64,000 bases of DNA from Chlorops oryzae (Eukaryota > Arthropoda > Insecta > Diptera > Chloropidae). The translations under genes were made by a program, and so were the position numbers. The notes beneath the pieces were generated by a model. It had not been told where the DNA came from, searched no databases, and was given only the letters and a program-made list of their open reading frames with translations. Location of the stretch: the NCBI GenBank assembly GCA_020466095.1, contig CM035807.1, positions 12,239,507 through 12,303,506 on the forward strand, read 5' to 3'. Shown one piece after another: positions 9,258 through 21,473 of the stretch (position 1 is the first letter of the stretch; each line of letters begins with the position of its first letter).

Positions 9258-9480
9258 TGAAAGTAAGAAGCGATATTCTTTAGAATAGCTTGATTTAACT
9301 TTACCTACAAATTGTTCATCGATTATTAACGTTTATCGTTAAAGCGGTATCGTTTTTTTATAAACATCGAATTTTACTGATTTGCATAAGCAGTGTTCCC
9401 TTTACTAGTGCACGATCACACTTATGTATTACGTGTGGCCGCACTTATGATAGACCAAAAATTATTCAGTTGTACAAATA
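9258..9480. repeat. Noisy third copy of part of the duplicated locus
   Basis: Follows the order of landmarks in 8977-9200 (GAAAGTAAGAAG, TTACCT..AAATGTTCATCG, AAGCGGTATCGTT, ATTTTACTG, CCAAAAATTAGTTCAGTTGTAC) but with many small insertions. Insertion-rich noise suggests an uncorrected read and not an old duplication. Confidence 0.5.
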
Positions 9481-11800
9481 ACTGTGTTTAAGCTATGTCA
9501 ACTCGAGCAGGCATTGACAATAATTCGAGAAAACTTTGAAGTTCGTAAAACATGTACTACGAAACTTCAAAGAAAAGGCAGTTCCTTTGTATACTTGATA
9601 ATTTTGTTACAATAACGATGATTATTTAAAGTTTTGATCTTAAAAGACATTTAATATATTTTTCTTTCTATACTATACTTCATTAAATGTTATTTAATAT
9701 TTCTAACAGTTCTTTATACGGTTGAAATAACTTCGAAAAACGAATTATTTCCAATTTACAAGAAAGGTTTTGATACTATAAACTTTTAAATGTTGCAAAA
9801 TTCTTTTCTACCAAATAAGGAAAACAATTGCTTGAAGTCACAGCATTTATTAATTCTTATAATAGACATAACATTTTAGTATTAAAAGACTTCTTAATAT
9901 GCAACAGCTTATCCAAGTTTTCTTAACAAACATCTCTAACTTTTTTAACAATTATTTATAAATAGCCTATTCTGTTAAGTGAAGAGCGACATATTTGCAT
10001 GATTGAGTTTGCATTTTATTGAAAGATATTGGTTCATCTGAGATCGTGAAGGCTTTCTTATTTTCTTGAAATTGAAGCGATTTTCACTTTTAGTGAAAGC
10101 TAAAAATTCGGACTTTCTACTTTTTGCATTGAATTGATATTTTTGACTTACCTGAATCATGTCGCCTAAGATTTTTTTAAAGTGTAGTATATACTCTTCC
10201 AATAAATTTGCATGACTTCATGAAATTTCGCACATAAACTAAGCGAAGAGATAAGGATGGCATCCGGCGTATTGTCGAAACCCTTGAAGATTGGTCATAG
10301 ATTTTTTCAGACAACGTTGAAGAATTTTATAAAGACGTATAAGATTAAATGTCATTCGATTTAATGCTTCAAAGGTATATTAGAGCCATTTATGCATTAA
10401 AGGATTTTACGTTTAACCCACTCTCTTAAGATTTAGTTTTAAAAATTAAATAGCAAAAACAATAATTTTGAATAGTGTGAATGTCACTTTGCACTGCTTA
10501 TGTGATGGGTTGATTTTTAAAGTAGGAACTGAGACGTAAGGCTGTCCTTGATTCGATTCTTCATGTGAAGGCAATTCGATACGAAATCGATTTGCCTCGA
10601 ATATTCTATTTATTGGAATATCGTTTCTCAATAAGCAGATTATGACAGAAAATCGAAAACCGAGGTAGGGTGGCATCGGCATAGTCGAAATGGTTTTAAC
10701 TAAGAACGTTCCTTTTTTAGAATGGACTGCTGGTGATGAGATCAGTTTAAAGGGATTTCCATCTTTAACTATTTTGTTGTTGATATGCCTCCTCATACTT
10801 ATTGAAAGCACTGTGGTTTAGGACGACCTTTGGACGAAAAATTAATTGTTTAGTAGCCAAAAAGTTTTAATGGTTCAACTTTCATTTATTTTGCTCCCCA
10901 AAATGAGTATTCCCGATCCAACTATTTTTGCATTGGAAAAAAATTTGACTATCAGGTGGAGGGATATTCGGCCTTGCATCTTTAGTATAAATTGCCTCCG
11001 TGACCTCAGGTACTATTGGATTAAACCAACTAAAATTCGTGACACTTTATGGGAAGAGATAATTGGGCGAAATTTTTCGCACAGTTTTGAAGATATGAAG
11101 ATTGTGAAACTGAAGTTCAATTTCCCACAAAAAACATTTTACGATATATCGATATCAAATAAATCACACAAAATTTTTTATTGTGGTTGAAAAATATCAA
11201 AATTTGTATGTTTCGATTTTTTTAGCCTATTCCTGCTTAAAATGATTTAAATTGTTTTGCCTTTTATACTTGAAGAGTCAACCGATTCTCCTTAAATGAT
11301 TTAATCGAGCCATCATTGTTTGGATTTTCCATACAATTTAGACTTTCATTTATTCATTCATATCAAATGAATCTTTCTACACTACAAAATGCCAAAAAAT
11401 CATTTGGCTCAACAAAGAAGCTTAGGATTTTTTCGAACGAAAGCACTTTAATACGGAAAGCTCATTTATGTTGGAAACGCAAGCATTTCAGTTGAAAATA
11501 ACATTTTTCGGCTTAAAATTGTAGACGAAATTGTGATTCGGTGCTCCCCAAACATTTTGATCAGACTCAATGTTTTCCAGTAAACTGATTCTAGTACATA
11601 GATAATCCCACTTAAACCTCCTTTAGAGGAGCTCACAAAATTCGAACAAAATATTACAAAATGGTTTTATCAAGCGTATAGGAAGAAAATGAGCTTTAAG
11701 GCTCATTTAACTGAGGGTATTGAATGTGAAATTATTTCATTACACTTTGGAACATGTTTCCCCTTTTAATTTTTTTTTTTTTTTTGTTTTAGCCAATCGA
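9481..11800. other. AT-rich stretch, no gene recognised
   Basis: Holds several open frames of 75-121 codons on both strands (for example 10446-10811 minus and 10846-11190 plus) without any domain I recognise. One consensus donor on the minus strand, GATTCAG/GTAAGTC, lies at about 10148-10155. It is preceded by a short codon-like stretch (LLEEYILHFKKILGDMIQ) but no acceptor-like tract. It may be a relic of an old gene or element; nothing decisive is seen. Confidence 0.4.
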
Positions 11801-13150
11801 TAACTTTTTATTTACGTTGCAAATGGACCGAGTTGTCTCTTCTTTCTAAGTGACTTTTTCAATATAACAGCGAAGAAAAAAGGACTTTTCAAAAAGTTTC
11901 GCAATAGAACTTCTAAATTTTTTTGTATTTCTCCATTCTTTTCTGTTTATCTTGCGTGCGATTCAGCAAAAAAGAAGAAAAAAAGAAAGAAAAAAACTTA
12001 GAAAGAAAAACAATAGCAATTAAAAAAGTAGTTTAAGTGGAACCGTATGTGTTTTGTAAGGACAAAAAAGGATTTGCTAACAGCAATTGCAATGCAGATA
12101 AGCCACTCATAAATGTGTGGCGACAATGATCACATACACACATGTATGTACATAAAAACGTATCTGTTGTGGGTAAAAACAAAGCCCTGCCTATAATCGT
12201 TAAAAAGGAGAAAAAATTTTACGCACAACACAAAGCATTAAATCCATTCATAGCCACAGCCATTGACACAAAAGAGCTCAAACAAAAAAAAAAACTATTA
12301 TTAAAACAAAACAACGAAAAAAAAAAAACAAAAAACATTGACGTGAGAAAACGTGTCGACGTTTTCCGAGAACACGATATTTCCACGCCACAATTTTCCT
12401 TCGAAATAGCACTTTGGTCAACTGTCAATTCTGATGGAGCTTTGAGGGAATTCGAAAAAGAAAACTTTACACACAACCGACAAAGAAAGTTTTCCTCTTT
12501 AAGAACTCAAGTTAACACCGTCCGTCCCCCTCCCGATCAGGCTCTCTCTCTCTCACCTGCTTCTGCAAAATATTTATTTATTATTCAACTACATAAATTG
12601 GCTGCCGTTTGAGTTCCTTCCCATTTCGTACCTCGGGCAGCCACTACAGTCATTAGACTTTAATAAATCATCATAATTTTCAACGTCAAAAAGGTAGGAG
12701 CTCCCCAATACCAACAACAATATTGAATGGATTCAAAGGAAAGGTAAAGAAAAAAGTTTTTCCTCTGCTGTTGTTGTTCTTGTTGCCGCCGCCGCCGCCG
12801 CCGAAATGTGTCTTGATTTGTGGGCAATGTGAAAATGATGTTGACGACACTTTTGAATTTCAATGATTAATAGCTTATGTCGTTGAACTTGATATCGGTT
12901 TGTTCAGACATTCTGACAGAGAAAACTTTTGCGGCAAAAACTGAAGCTATTTATGTGAATGAATTTATGTGATCTATGCCGTCATGTGTGTGTGTAAAGG
13001 TGAGCCTATCAATTTTTGAAGGCATAATTATAGCTTTTGAAGGCTCAATTTTGAACCATTATTTGGTATTTTTTTTGGGGAGGGGTTTTTTTTGGCTTGT
13101 TTAAGTTTTGACGAAGGCAATGACAATAGTAGGAGCGTTTTTCAAACCTG
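11801..13150. other. Non-coding stretch with CCG microsatellite
   Basis: A-rich from 11975 to 12340. A 156-codon frame at 12142-12612 is lysine-rich because of A runs and looks spurious. CT repeats lie near 12540-12556 and a CCG run at about 12785-12803. No domain, promoter or RNA gene is recognised. Confidence 0.5.
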
Positions 13151-13240
13151 TGAAAATCTTTTCTAGATTTTAGTGACTTCATTTTTCAAATAATCAATGT
13201 CGTTTACATACCTGAAATGAGAGAGAAATAAAGAAATGAT
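13149..13240 (-). other. Candidate recursive splice site (ratchet point)
   Basis: On the minus strand a pyrimidine-rich tract TTTCTTTATTTCTCTCTCATTTCAG runs directly into GTATGTAAAC, so acceptor and donor consensus abut at the junction 13211/13212. In flies such zero-length sites mark recursive splicing in long introns. An alternative is a terminal coding exon: after the acceptor the frame reads YVNDIDYLKNEVTKI and a stop. Both readings imply a minus-strand transcript. Confidence 0.4.
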
Positions 13241-14090
13241 TATTAGTTAAGAAAAAGAACAGTTAAATAAGAGTCTATATATAAGACACATGGAAAAGTT
13301 GGAAGTATGTAATTTAATCTAATAGACCGTATCATCTCGAAACGCCCAAATCGCTTTAATTCAGACTGCCCTGAAATTCATTTCTCGGACAACCTATTGA
13401 TATTGATTTGAATTTGACTATTAAATGATCGAAAGTCGTGTCGGAGGATATTTTCACTTATCAAGATTGTTACCTGCTTGTTTCGACGCTTGAAGTGAAA
13501 GCTATAGCGAAATTCTAAAGCATGGTGTTAGCACAAAGCCACATCCCTGGTCTCCGTTTCCTCTATGAATTCTTTTATCAAACATTAAACTATAGATAAG
13601 TAAAGAGATAAAAGTCTTTTAAGTTGAATCAAAAAGCCTTTAACTGGTTCATTGAACCATTGGACTTTTACGTTGAGAGGGTACTGCGATGGGCCCAACC
13701 ATTACACAGAGCGAAAAGACCACATAAAATATTCTTAAAATTAGAAAAAAGTTTAGAAGATTTCTCTAACGTTTTTCCCCAAGACGAAGTCTTAATTTTA
13801 ATGAGGAATTCCTTTTCAATAAAATTAAGATGATTCCGCGTAAAAACAAGAATAAATTTTCTTAAAAATATAAGTGAGATTGGTTGCAGGTCCATTTCTG
13901 GGATTTTGCTGAAATTTGGCTGATATACTTACGTTGAATGAGCATACGCAATGTTTTTGTATATTTTGAACATTCACAAATAAAATCCACTAATTGGTAG
14001 ATTTCTTTCAAAACATTACGTCTGGCAGCACCAAAAACAGCTGTCAGTCTATTTCCGCAATGTTTACATTGCACTTATTGAAGTGTATTG

Positions 14091-14375
14091 ACACTCAAAA
14101 AAATCCCTAGTAAAAACTACGATATTCAACTAAAAATCAACGATATTTGCAATTGAAATAGCTCCAATTGCAACATATCGTATAATCAACGATATCTGTG
14201 TCGTTGATTTTAACGACGGATCGATGTAGAATCAACGAGGGGACGACGTAAAAACAACGATGCCTTTTTTGAAGACGTGGATCCAACGACATTTATCTTA
14301 AAGTCAACGATTTTTGTCGTAGAAAATTCAACGACGTGCTATCGCAGAATCAACGACGCAATATTTTTCCAGTGT
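14091..14375. mobile_element. MITE-like segment with iterated CAACGA motifs
   Basis: Starts ACACTCAAAAAAATC and ends ATATTTTTCCAGTGT, an imperfect terminal inverted repeat. Inside, CAACGA (mostly AATCAACGA) occurs eight times in one orientation and once inverted, spaced mostly 20-60 bp apart. The target duplication is not clear. Confidence 0.5.
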
Positions 14376-14439
14376 ATAAACTTTGGAGTGCGATTTCTCC
14401 TAAACTAGAGGCGACTCACATAAACGGATTGCAGATTTG

Positions 14440-14600
14440 AAAACGGCCAGCAACTAGATTTGTTCCGAGAGATTACCTCATAATCCGATGTCGGCGAGTT
14501 CAAATCCCCGCTCAGGCGAGCGTAGATTTTATGTTTTGAAGTCGACATTTAAATAATAATTAAAAAACTTTAAGCAAAAAAAAAAAAAAAAACAAAAAAA
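14440..14600 (+). repeat. tRNA-like SINE relic with poly-A
   Basis: A pol III B-box-like string GAGTTCAAATCCC lies at 14496-14508 in a context like a tRNA T arm (GGCGAGTTCAAATCCCCGC), followed about 65 bp later by an A-rich tail (14576-14601). The D arm and acceptor stem are not convincing, so this is a SINE or tRNA-derived relic and not a functional tRNA gene. Confidence 0.4.
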
Positions 14601-14826
14601 ATTGAAGAGGAAAGTTCCTTTCACTCTCCTTGGCCATCATGCTTATACACACGTGAATGTCCTTATTTTTAGGTGATATTTTTCGCTCTGTGTAGAAATT
14701 AGCAAAATGGAACTCTTAAGCAGACATTTTTTGGGAATTCTCTAGAGTTCCTGGTTCTCAAATAGTCCCGTTTTAAGCACCACTGTTAAGAGGACATTTT
14801 TGTAATCCTCTCACTTGTCCGTTTAA

Positions 14827-14901
14827 GAAAGAAAGAGAGAGAGAGAGAGAGAGATAGAGAGAGAAAGATAAAGAGAGAGAGAGAGAGAGTGAGAAAGAGA
14901 T

Positions 14902-14952
<51 letters not shown>

Positions 14953-15049
14953 AGAGTGACAAAGAGAGAGAAAGAGAAAGTGAGAGAAAGAGAAAGAGAG
15001 AAAGAGAAAGAGAGAGAAAGAGAGAGAAAGAGAGAGAAGAGAGAGAGAC
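14827..15049. repeat. (GA)n microsatellite
   Basis: About 220 bp of GAGA with occasional A, T or AAAGAG interruptions. It produces long serine/leucine frames on the minus strand, which are artefacts. GAGA arrays can bind GAGA factor in flies, but no promoter is seen beside it. Confidence 0.9.
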
Positions 15050-15059
15050 TGCACTGTAT

Positions 15060-17780
15060 ATATTTAAAACAAACAATGAAGGAGGCAGAAAATCCAATTT
15101 TAACTAAACTTGAACAGCCTTACTCGTTTAGCATTTCTCCGTAATTCCAGAAGGAAAAGGGATAAATTCTTTTTAATTTTTTTGATACTTTTTATCAAAT
15201 TTCAAATATTTACTTCTTCATAAATCACATTAGATAAATAACAAATAAAGAATGATTTTTTCAATTAAAAAGCTATCGATTCTCGGAATAAGCTGAAGCA
15301 TAGAATTTCAATTTCTAGAAAAATGGAAGCGATTTTCATTTTCTCTCGCATGACATAAAAAGTAAATAAACCCGAGCTGTAATAAGGAAAAAGACCCATC
15401 ACGTTCCACAAATTCTACCTACAGCAATACATAAATAAGCAGATTTACTTATCATTTTTTGCTCCTTCTCTTCTATGGATATTGAAAGAAGATCGTTCGC
15501 AAATTCGTTTCGCACATTATTCATTTAAGCATTCAACAGCATCGAATCGATGTCATAAAATCAACTCTTGGAATGCAAATTACGCGGAAACCCAAACAAA
15601 TCGTCATTTCTGCTGTGGTTGTTGGTATTGTTGTTGTTGACTGCGGCACATACATACATATGCAAACACTCACAGAAATGATGTAGACTAGAAATAATTC
15701 CTTCCCATTACATTCGAGCAGTTGCAATAAAAATCAAGAATATTTGCAATGAATTTTGTCAACTGTTAAATGGAAAATCGAAAACGATTAAACTACATTT
15801 TCATTTATTTTTTATTCTCATCCTTTTTTGTCGTTCAATTTTCCGTTTACTCTTCGTTTCAAAATGGAAATCGAATGAAGGCAACAATATATATATAAAA
15901 AAAAAAAAAAAAAAAAAAATAATAAGAAAGGATACACCAAGTTGCCAATTCATCGCCTTTCTGCCGACTCCGACTGCGCATACGAAGAGTAGGAAATTGA
16001 ATTTCAATCCAATGTAGTGAAACCACGAAAGTATATCCTTGGCATACAAAGGACGCGCAGACAAAGACGACGAAGTTGGAAAGTAGCAGTTTATATCGAT
16101 GGGGCAAAAGGAAAACTAATAAAATAATCCACGAAAAAGAAATTCTTGCTATAAGCCTTCTCTCTCTCTCTCTATCACACAAAGGATAGCGGAAAAGCGG
16201 AAGTACGGCACAACGAGGCATCGCACAGGCATATCCTTTTACCCATCGAAAGAGCAACTTACTCGACGCGACTCCAATCGACTCGAGCAGGCGTTCATAT
16301 GAAAGCGCGCCCGCAATAAAAATGGAAATCGAAAACAATAAAAAAAAAAAAAAGAATCCGAAAGAACGAAACCAAACGAAATATTCCAAGGAGTTTGTTC
16401 GAGCTTTAAAGATCCCGAGAAGTGAAACTCACGCCGCTCTGAGTGCTTGTCGCCAGTCAGCGTCTTCATCTAAGCCCTAAGAATGGCGCGCCGGTAGTTT
16501 ATTACAGCGATGGCTTCCGCCAGAAATCAAATGTGACTATGTGGATGATGTGAATGATGAAATGGGCACATGCACATTTGCCTCTGGCCCGAACAACGAT
16601 GTACGCGACGCGAGCTATCAACTTTCGTACAAGTGCAGTCAAGTGTAGGCCGTCTGTGTTGCGACTGTTGGAGCGCCCTCAGAAACATTGACGGCGTATA
16701 TTAATATACGCAAACGTGCCGAAGACTTGGGAATTTTACGTATGAATGCTTCCAAGTCCGCCAACGTGTGCGGAATAGCTCGCGTTCCTGCCTTTTTTTT
16801 GCTATTTTTATTTTTTTTTATTTTTATAGGTACCCCTGAAACGTACGTACTTGCATTATTTGTTGCATACTTCTGTGCGCCTATCCACAAATTTACATAC
16901 ATACATATATATGTACCTACATATGTATAATGCCAGTTTGTGTCAGTCAAGTTGGTCGATATGCAATTTCCTGTAGTGTGTTGGGATGATTACCCCGAAG
17001 GCCACACGTCTCTGGGGTAATTTTCGAAATTGTAGGTAAATTTAGAGAAATGGAAATGGTTTTTCGGAAAGCATTTAATTTGAGTACTGTTTATTTTCGT
17101 TTTCCCCCTTCCCCATCAGTCTTCCAATTCGAATTTGCGCGTTCATAAGTTTAAGAATCTCATTACAATCGTTTAAGGAATCTTTCGACTTCAAAGCGCA
17201 CAATTTTTCCAAATTGTAAGCTACTTATCGGAATAGCGCCATTTATTTCCATGGAAGATCTCGTTTAGCGCTCAATTCCATCCGTGAATTTGACAAAATA
17301 ACAATCAATGAGGCCATTTATATCCATAAACAAATATTGCTGAAAAACGTCAAAAATTACATCAAAAAAGTGGATGGAGAAGGAAAAATAAAAAAACAAA
17401 ATGAAAGACATAAAAAAAAAATTTTAAAAAATAAGAGAAAATCAAGTAAGCTTAACTAATCGCGGGAATTCGAAACTCAAAACGGAAAAAAAAATGCAAA
17501 ATGCGAAGGAAAGTCTTGCGTAGATACAGACTCCGTTGGAATTTTTCAATTTATTTTCATGTGCGCTTTTATGAATACCCATGAAGGAATGAAAGAATAA
17601 AGACTTTATTACCGCTGAAAAGCGTTTACAGATACAGATGCTCTCGCGCACACCCTGTAGGTACTCTACTCACGCCATTCTGCAATCACTTTCCGACTAG
17701 TCACAAATTTCTTATAATAATAACACCAAAATTTCGACTGCAGTTCCTGAAAGCAATTGGTTAATGTAGCAACTCCTTTT
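15060..17780. other. Unique AT-rich stretch, no gene recognised
   Basis: Contains poly-A near 15897-15919 and a short CT run near 16160. The segment 16390-16700 is GC-richer. A small hairpin (ATTACCCC...GGGGTAAT) lies at about 16989-17023, and TACATACATATATGTA-type repeats near 16897-16925. A 176-codon minus-strand frame at 15859-16389 is rich in F and S through T runs and has no domain. Confidence 0.5.
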
Positions 17781-17794
17781 ATTTATTTTTTTCA

Positions 17795-18010
17795 GATTGG
17801 GCTTAGTTTGTTTTTAAATCGAGCTCAAAAAATATGGCCGAGAACTAAGTTGCGCACTTACTTATGCCTATATCTCGTAAACCGTTGGGTATTTTATTTC
17901 TCTGTCCATGACAAAGTTTTAGCCCAACGCTTGAGACAAATAGTTGTACAACTGACTGGTCCGAAAAAACTCCATCTAGTTGCACAAAAATTCCTAAAAT
18001 CTCAAGAACT
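17795..18010 (+). repeat. Dispersed repeat family B, copy 1
   Basis: Shares with 28560-28770 (same strand) and 35470-35690 (inverted) the block GCCGAGAAYTAAGYTGCGCA, then a CTATATCTCGTAAACCGTT-like string, ATTTTATTTCTCTGTC and, further on, an AAAAACTCCATCTAGT-like string. It lies directly left of the long hairpin at 18122-18574. Confidence 0.6.
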
Positions 18011-18121
18011 TTACGCTTTTTCACCTATTTCTGATCCATAGCTCTCAAGCCGGTAGGAATATTTTAAACGATTTTTAGATTAAATGCTAGAAAAATTATA
18101 ACTGACTTCTTCTGCTCAAAT

Positions 18122-18574
18122 GGTATACGGGCTAAAATTCTTTTTAACGCCTATACTTTTGTCCCTGTCAACGAAATTCATTTTTCATGAAGGAGCAAAT
18201 CAAATTAATAACAAATTAATTTTAACAAAAAATTTATTAATAAAAAAGTAAAATACTCTAGTCGAATTGAAAAAAATCAAATATTACCAAAACTCCAATT
18301 TGTTTACTCGCAAATTACAGTAACATTGTTGTCTTGTCTTGTCTTGTCTTGTCTTGCCAAAGAAGACAACAATGTTACTGCAATTTGCGAGTAAACAAAA
18401 TGGAGTTTTGGTAATATTTCATTTTTTTCAATTCGACTAGAGTGTTTTATTTTGCTATGAATAATTTTTTTGCTAAAATTAATTTGTTATTAATTTGATT
18501 TTCTCCTTCATGAAAACTGAATTTCATTGATAGAGACAGAAATTTAGGCATTAAAAAGAATTTTGGCCCATACT
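18122..18574. repeat. Long hairpin (foldback), arms about 213 bp
   Basis: The left arm 18122-18336 and right arm 18362-18574 are reverse complements at roughly 90 percent by eye. They match from GGTATACGGGCTAAAATTC outward to GTAACATTGTTGTCTT at the centre. The short loop and adjoining arm consist of CTTGT repeats (about 18331-18356). It could be a foldback transposon or a hairpin-RNA locus. No open frame is present. Confidence 0.8.
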
Positions 18575-18599
18575 TCACCTCTGATGATCATTTGGAGAT

Positions 18600-21470
18600 A
18601 CATTATTTTAAATGTTTTTTTCAATGATCTTTATTCGACTGAACTCCAACTTAGACCGTTGATGGTACTGTGAAGCTATATAGCCGATTTCACTATAAGA
18701 CCTTCGTAATACCCCTAATCGAGTAGTCGGTGTATACTCCGTTTTAGTCTATTGAGCTCCGTATATCTGCTGCACATACCGTGATCTCATTTAAAGTGGC
18801 ACTAAGCAATTCCAATAGAAAAGCGAAAAATACTGCGTAAGTGAAGAAATTCGGAAATATCTTAGACGACATTTTGTTGCTTTTTATCATTGATTCTTCT
18901 ACGTTTCTTGGAATTTCAAGTTCGCTTATCAATAGCGTAAATAGCGTTACTTTGTAAGATTGAGGGAACAGTTGGTAGAAATGAAATGATGAAATGTTAC
19001 GTTGGATACACAAAGAAAGGCTCTTCTTTCCGTACAATGGAGGCGTGTTTCCGTAATTCTTTTGACTTCTTTCTTTCTATCATCATACTTTTTGTTTTAC
19101 TTCTTGCTTGTTGTTCTCTTTCTGATTGGAAATGTTTATTTATTTTTTTTTTGCATTTTTTTTTTCTTTTCTCTATTTATTTTGTATTATTGGAAAAAAC
19201 TTCCTGCCTTTCGCGTCACACTAAAAGGGAATTCAATATGACAATATGACTGACAGTCAATAAAATTGGGTCGACATTGACTTCGTTTTTATTATTGCTT
19301 TTTTCTGGGTGGTCCTTAAGTTGTTACAATCATTGAGCTTTTTCGTAGACCTTTTTTTTCCTTTGGCACCCAATTTTTGTTGTCCTTAGTCTTTGGGGAC
19401 AGCTTTGAACTTCGTAATAACTCTCTTCGTATTGCATGAAGAGGCAGACAGTTCGATTCTTAGAAAAATTACTAACTTTCCACGTGGAATAGGTCATCAA
19501 AATTTGACATAATTACTTTATGACTTATATTTAAGAGGGAGAATTTGAAGATGAGAAGATATCTTTTAAATAATTTCATGCTTCGAATTAATGCTGCCTT
19601 TAAGAAGCCCTTGTGAAAGAGTAGAAATGAATATAAAAAAAAATGAAAAAATGAAAAAAAAAACATGAAATCACATGCCTCATTGAACTGCCGATCACAT
19701 TAAACCCTAAGCCATCAATTGTCTCGTCTTATAAAAAAAAAAATATTTATATATATTTATATATATTTATAAAGCACTACGAAGCGGCCTCACCCAATCG
19801 CAAGGACTTTCCTTCGTTTTTAAGGCACGCTTACGAAACAAAAGTCTTCGCACATGCGACAGGAAATGTTGAAACTTCGAACGCGTGTTAAAAAGGACTC
19901 ATCCTGCTTAAGTCGAACAACGTTTTTTAAGAATAAAAAAAAGGATAATTTTTTTTTCAACAACATTTAACGTAAAATCGTTAAAGTATCGAAAGGCACA
20001 AGACAAATTTACGGTAGAAGCAGAAACCTAAAAAAAAAAAAAAAAAAACAGGGCTACTCCCCTTCGATTTTTCGACTTTTAAGCGATTTCCTTTTTAAAG
20101 TATCAAAACATTGAGTGCTTCGGAAAATGAAAATAAAATAACAACAAAAGAAAGCGGGAAAAAGTATTAAAAAATAAAACCCTTATGCACGCCGAAGAAC
20201 AACAACGCCATAAAGAAATGAATGTCAAAAATCAATTACAACGTAAAATGAAGTGGGCCGATGGCAGCGGGGTGGGCCATGGCCGTGGCCGGGTGGAAAA
20301 AATGAGACGAGCACAAAAAGTGGGAGTAAAGTGAGCACAAAAGGTGCTGAGGTAAGCTAAATTTTGTTGTTTAGCGCAAAAATTTGAGCTGCGCAAGGAC
20401 CATTTAAGCGGAGGTAAAGGAACAATCAATGTTGAGACAGACAACTCATACGGGTAAGTACTGACGAACGTCGATACATATGTATGTGTGTAGTTGAGTA
20501 CATAACTGCAATCGATGAAGTTCACATTTGAAAATTGAAAATGTAACTAACATCGTTGGGTCCCTCTTTCGTGAAGAGGCAGCTGACAGCACTCTTGGAA
20601 AATTGCATGCTCGTCCTGCGTCCTGCGTCTTTCGTCGCTCATTGTTCGTTGTTCGTCCTGATTGTGTTGCTGTTTCGCTGTGCCGTGTTGCGTTGCTTTA
20701 AGGTGGGCAAATGTACAGGAAACATCGAACGGAAGTAGCGTTTTGTTGGCATTTTGGTAAATATGCCACACTCGTCGTTGCCTCGGCGAAAAAGTATTGA
20801 AATCCAAATCGACGAGATTCAGCTCCTCTCTCAGCCCCGCCAATTCTTGAGTCGTTAAATAAATGTATCGAAGTGGAAGTAAGAAGAAGCCATAAAATTT
20901 TACTACTTTCGATTTTCAATTTCTGTTCTTTCTCTCACGTATGGATGAATGGATGTGTGCATGTGCGGCAACACAGCTACTTCGCAGTTCGGTGTAGAAG
21001 CCACCTGTGCTCCGTTCGAGTTCGAGTATATTGCGATGAACGCGTGTGGGCGTGGTTGGCGGGATTTCACGTCGAAGAGCAACAATCATGGCACGCGATG
21101 AGCAGACTTTAATTTTGTAAAAGCAATAAAAATTTAAAGTAAATCGTTGGGAAAGAAACTTCGTCGACTGCGGTCGGTATGTGTAAGGGATGATGTGCAC
21201 CTTCGAAAAGGAGTTCAAGTAGAGTCGTGTATGTGTGGGACCCGCATCAGAAATTTTTATCGGTTTGGGTATTTGTTTTTGATGATGTGGATTCGCGAGT
21301 TTAGCTACAACTTTTACGTGGTACTCTTTCTCTCTTTGCGGGGTATTGAATTATACTTATGCTGAATATGTGTACATTTTAAAACCACATTTTCATTATT
21401 TTAGTCAATAATGACTTGAAGGGTATTTTATTTTTATCATGAAAATTCTGAGTAGGAGAACAGGGAATAA
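18600..21470. other. Unique stretch, no gene recognised
   Basis: Includes AT-rich DNA to about 20230 and a GC-richer segment 20230-21330. The latter has overlapping open frames on both strands (such as 20547-20843 minus, starting at TTG). It also has two donor-like strings on the plus strand, GAG/GTAAGC near 20350 and CGG/GTAAGTA near 20450. No domain or coherent exon chain emerges. The GC-rich part could be regulatory or transcribed. Confidence 0.4.
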
Positions 21471-21473
21471 TTA

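Larger units (their letters stand above)
13703..14694. mobile_element. Candidate element with ACACAGAGCGAAAA termini
   Basis: The 15-mer TACACAGAGCGAAAA at 13703-13717 recurs exactly inverted at 14680-14694. The enclosed 1 kb has no long frame, and contains a nested 285-bp MITE-like segment and a tRNA-like stretch with a poly-A tail. A 15-bp inverted match could occur by chance in a 64-kb window, so support comes mainly from the repetitive interior and from a second ACACNGAG-ended segment at 43830-44467. Confidence 0.35.

Noticed and set aside
12142..12612. 156-codon plus-strand frame
   Set aside because: Lysine-rich through A runs; no domain, and no splice or promoter context.
14773..15097. 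Leucine/serine-rich minus-strand frames
   Set aside because: Translation of the (GA)n microsatellite.
15859..16389. 176-codon minus-strand frame
   Set aside because: Driven by poly-A and CT runs on the other strand; residues F, S and R dominate and no domain is visible.
16989..17023. Small hairpin ATTACCCC...GGGGTAAT
   Set aside because: An 8-bp stem of this kind is expected by chance in 64 kb and has no repeat or RNA context.
20547..20843. 98-codon minus-strand frame with fairly even composition
   Set aside because: Begins at TTG, has no splice signals at its edges and contains a short tandem GACGCAGGACGCAGGACGAG; chance seems more likely than a gene.
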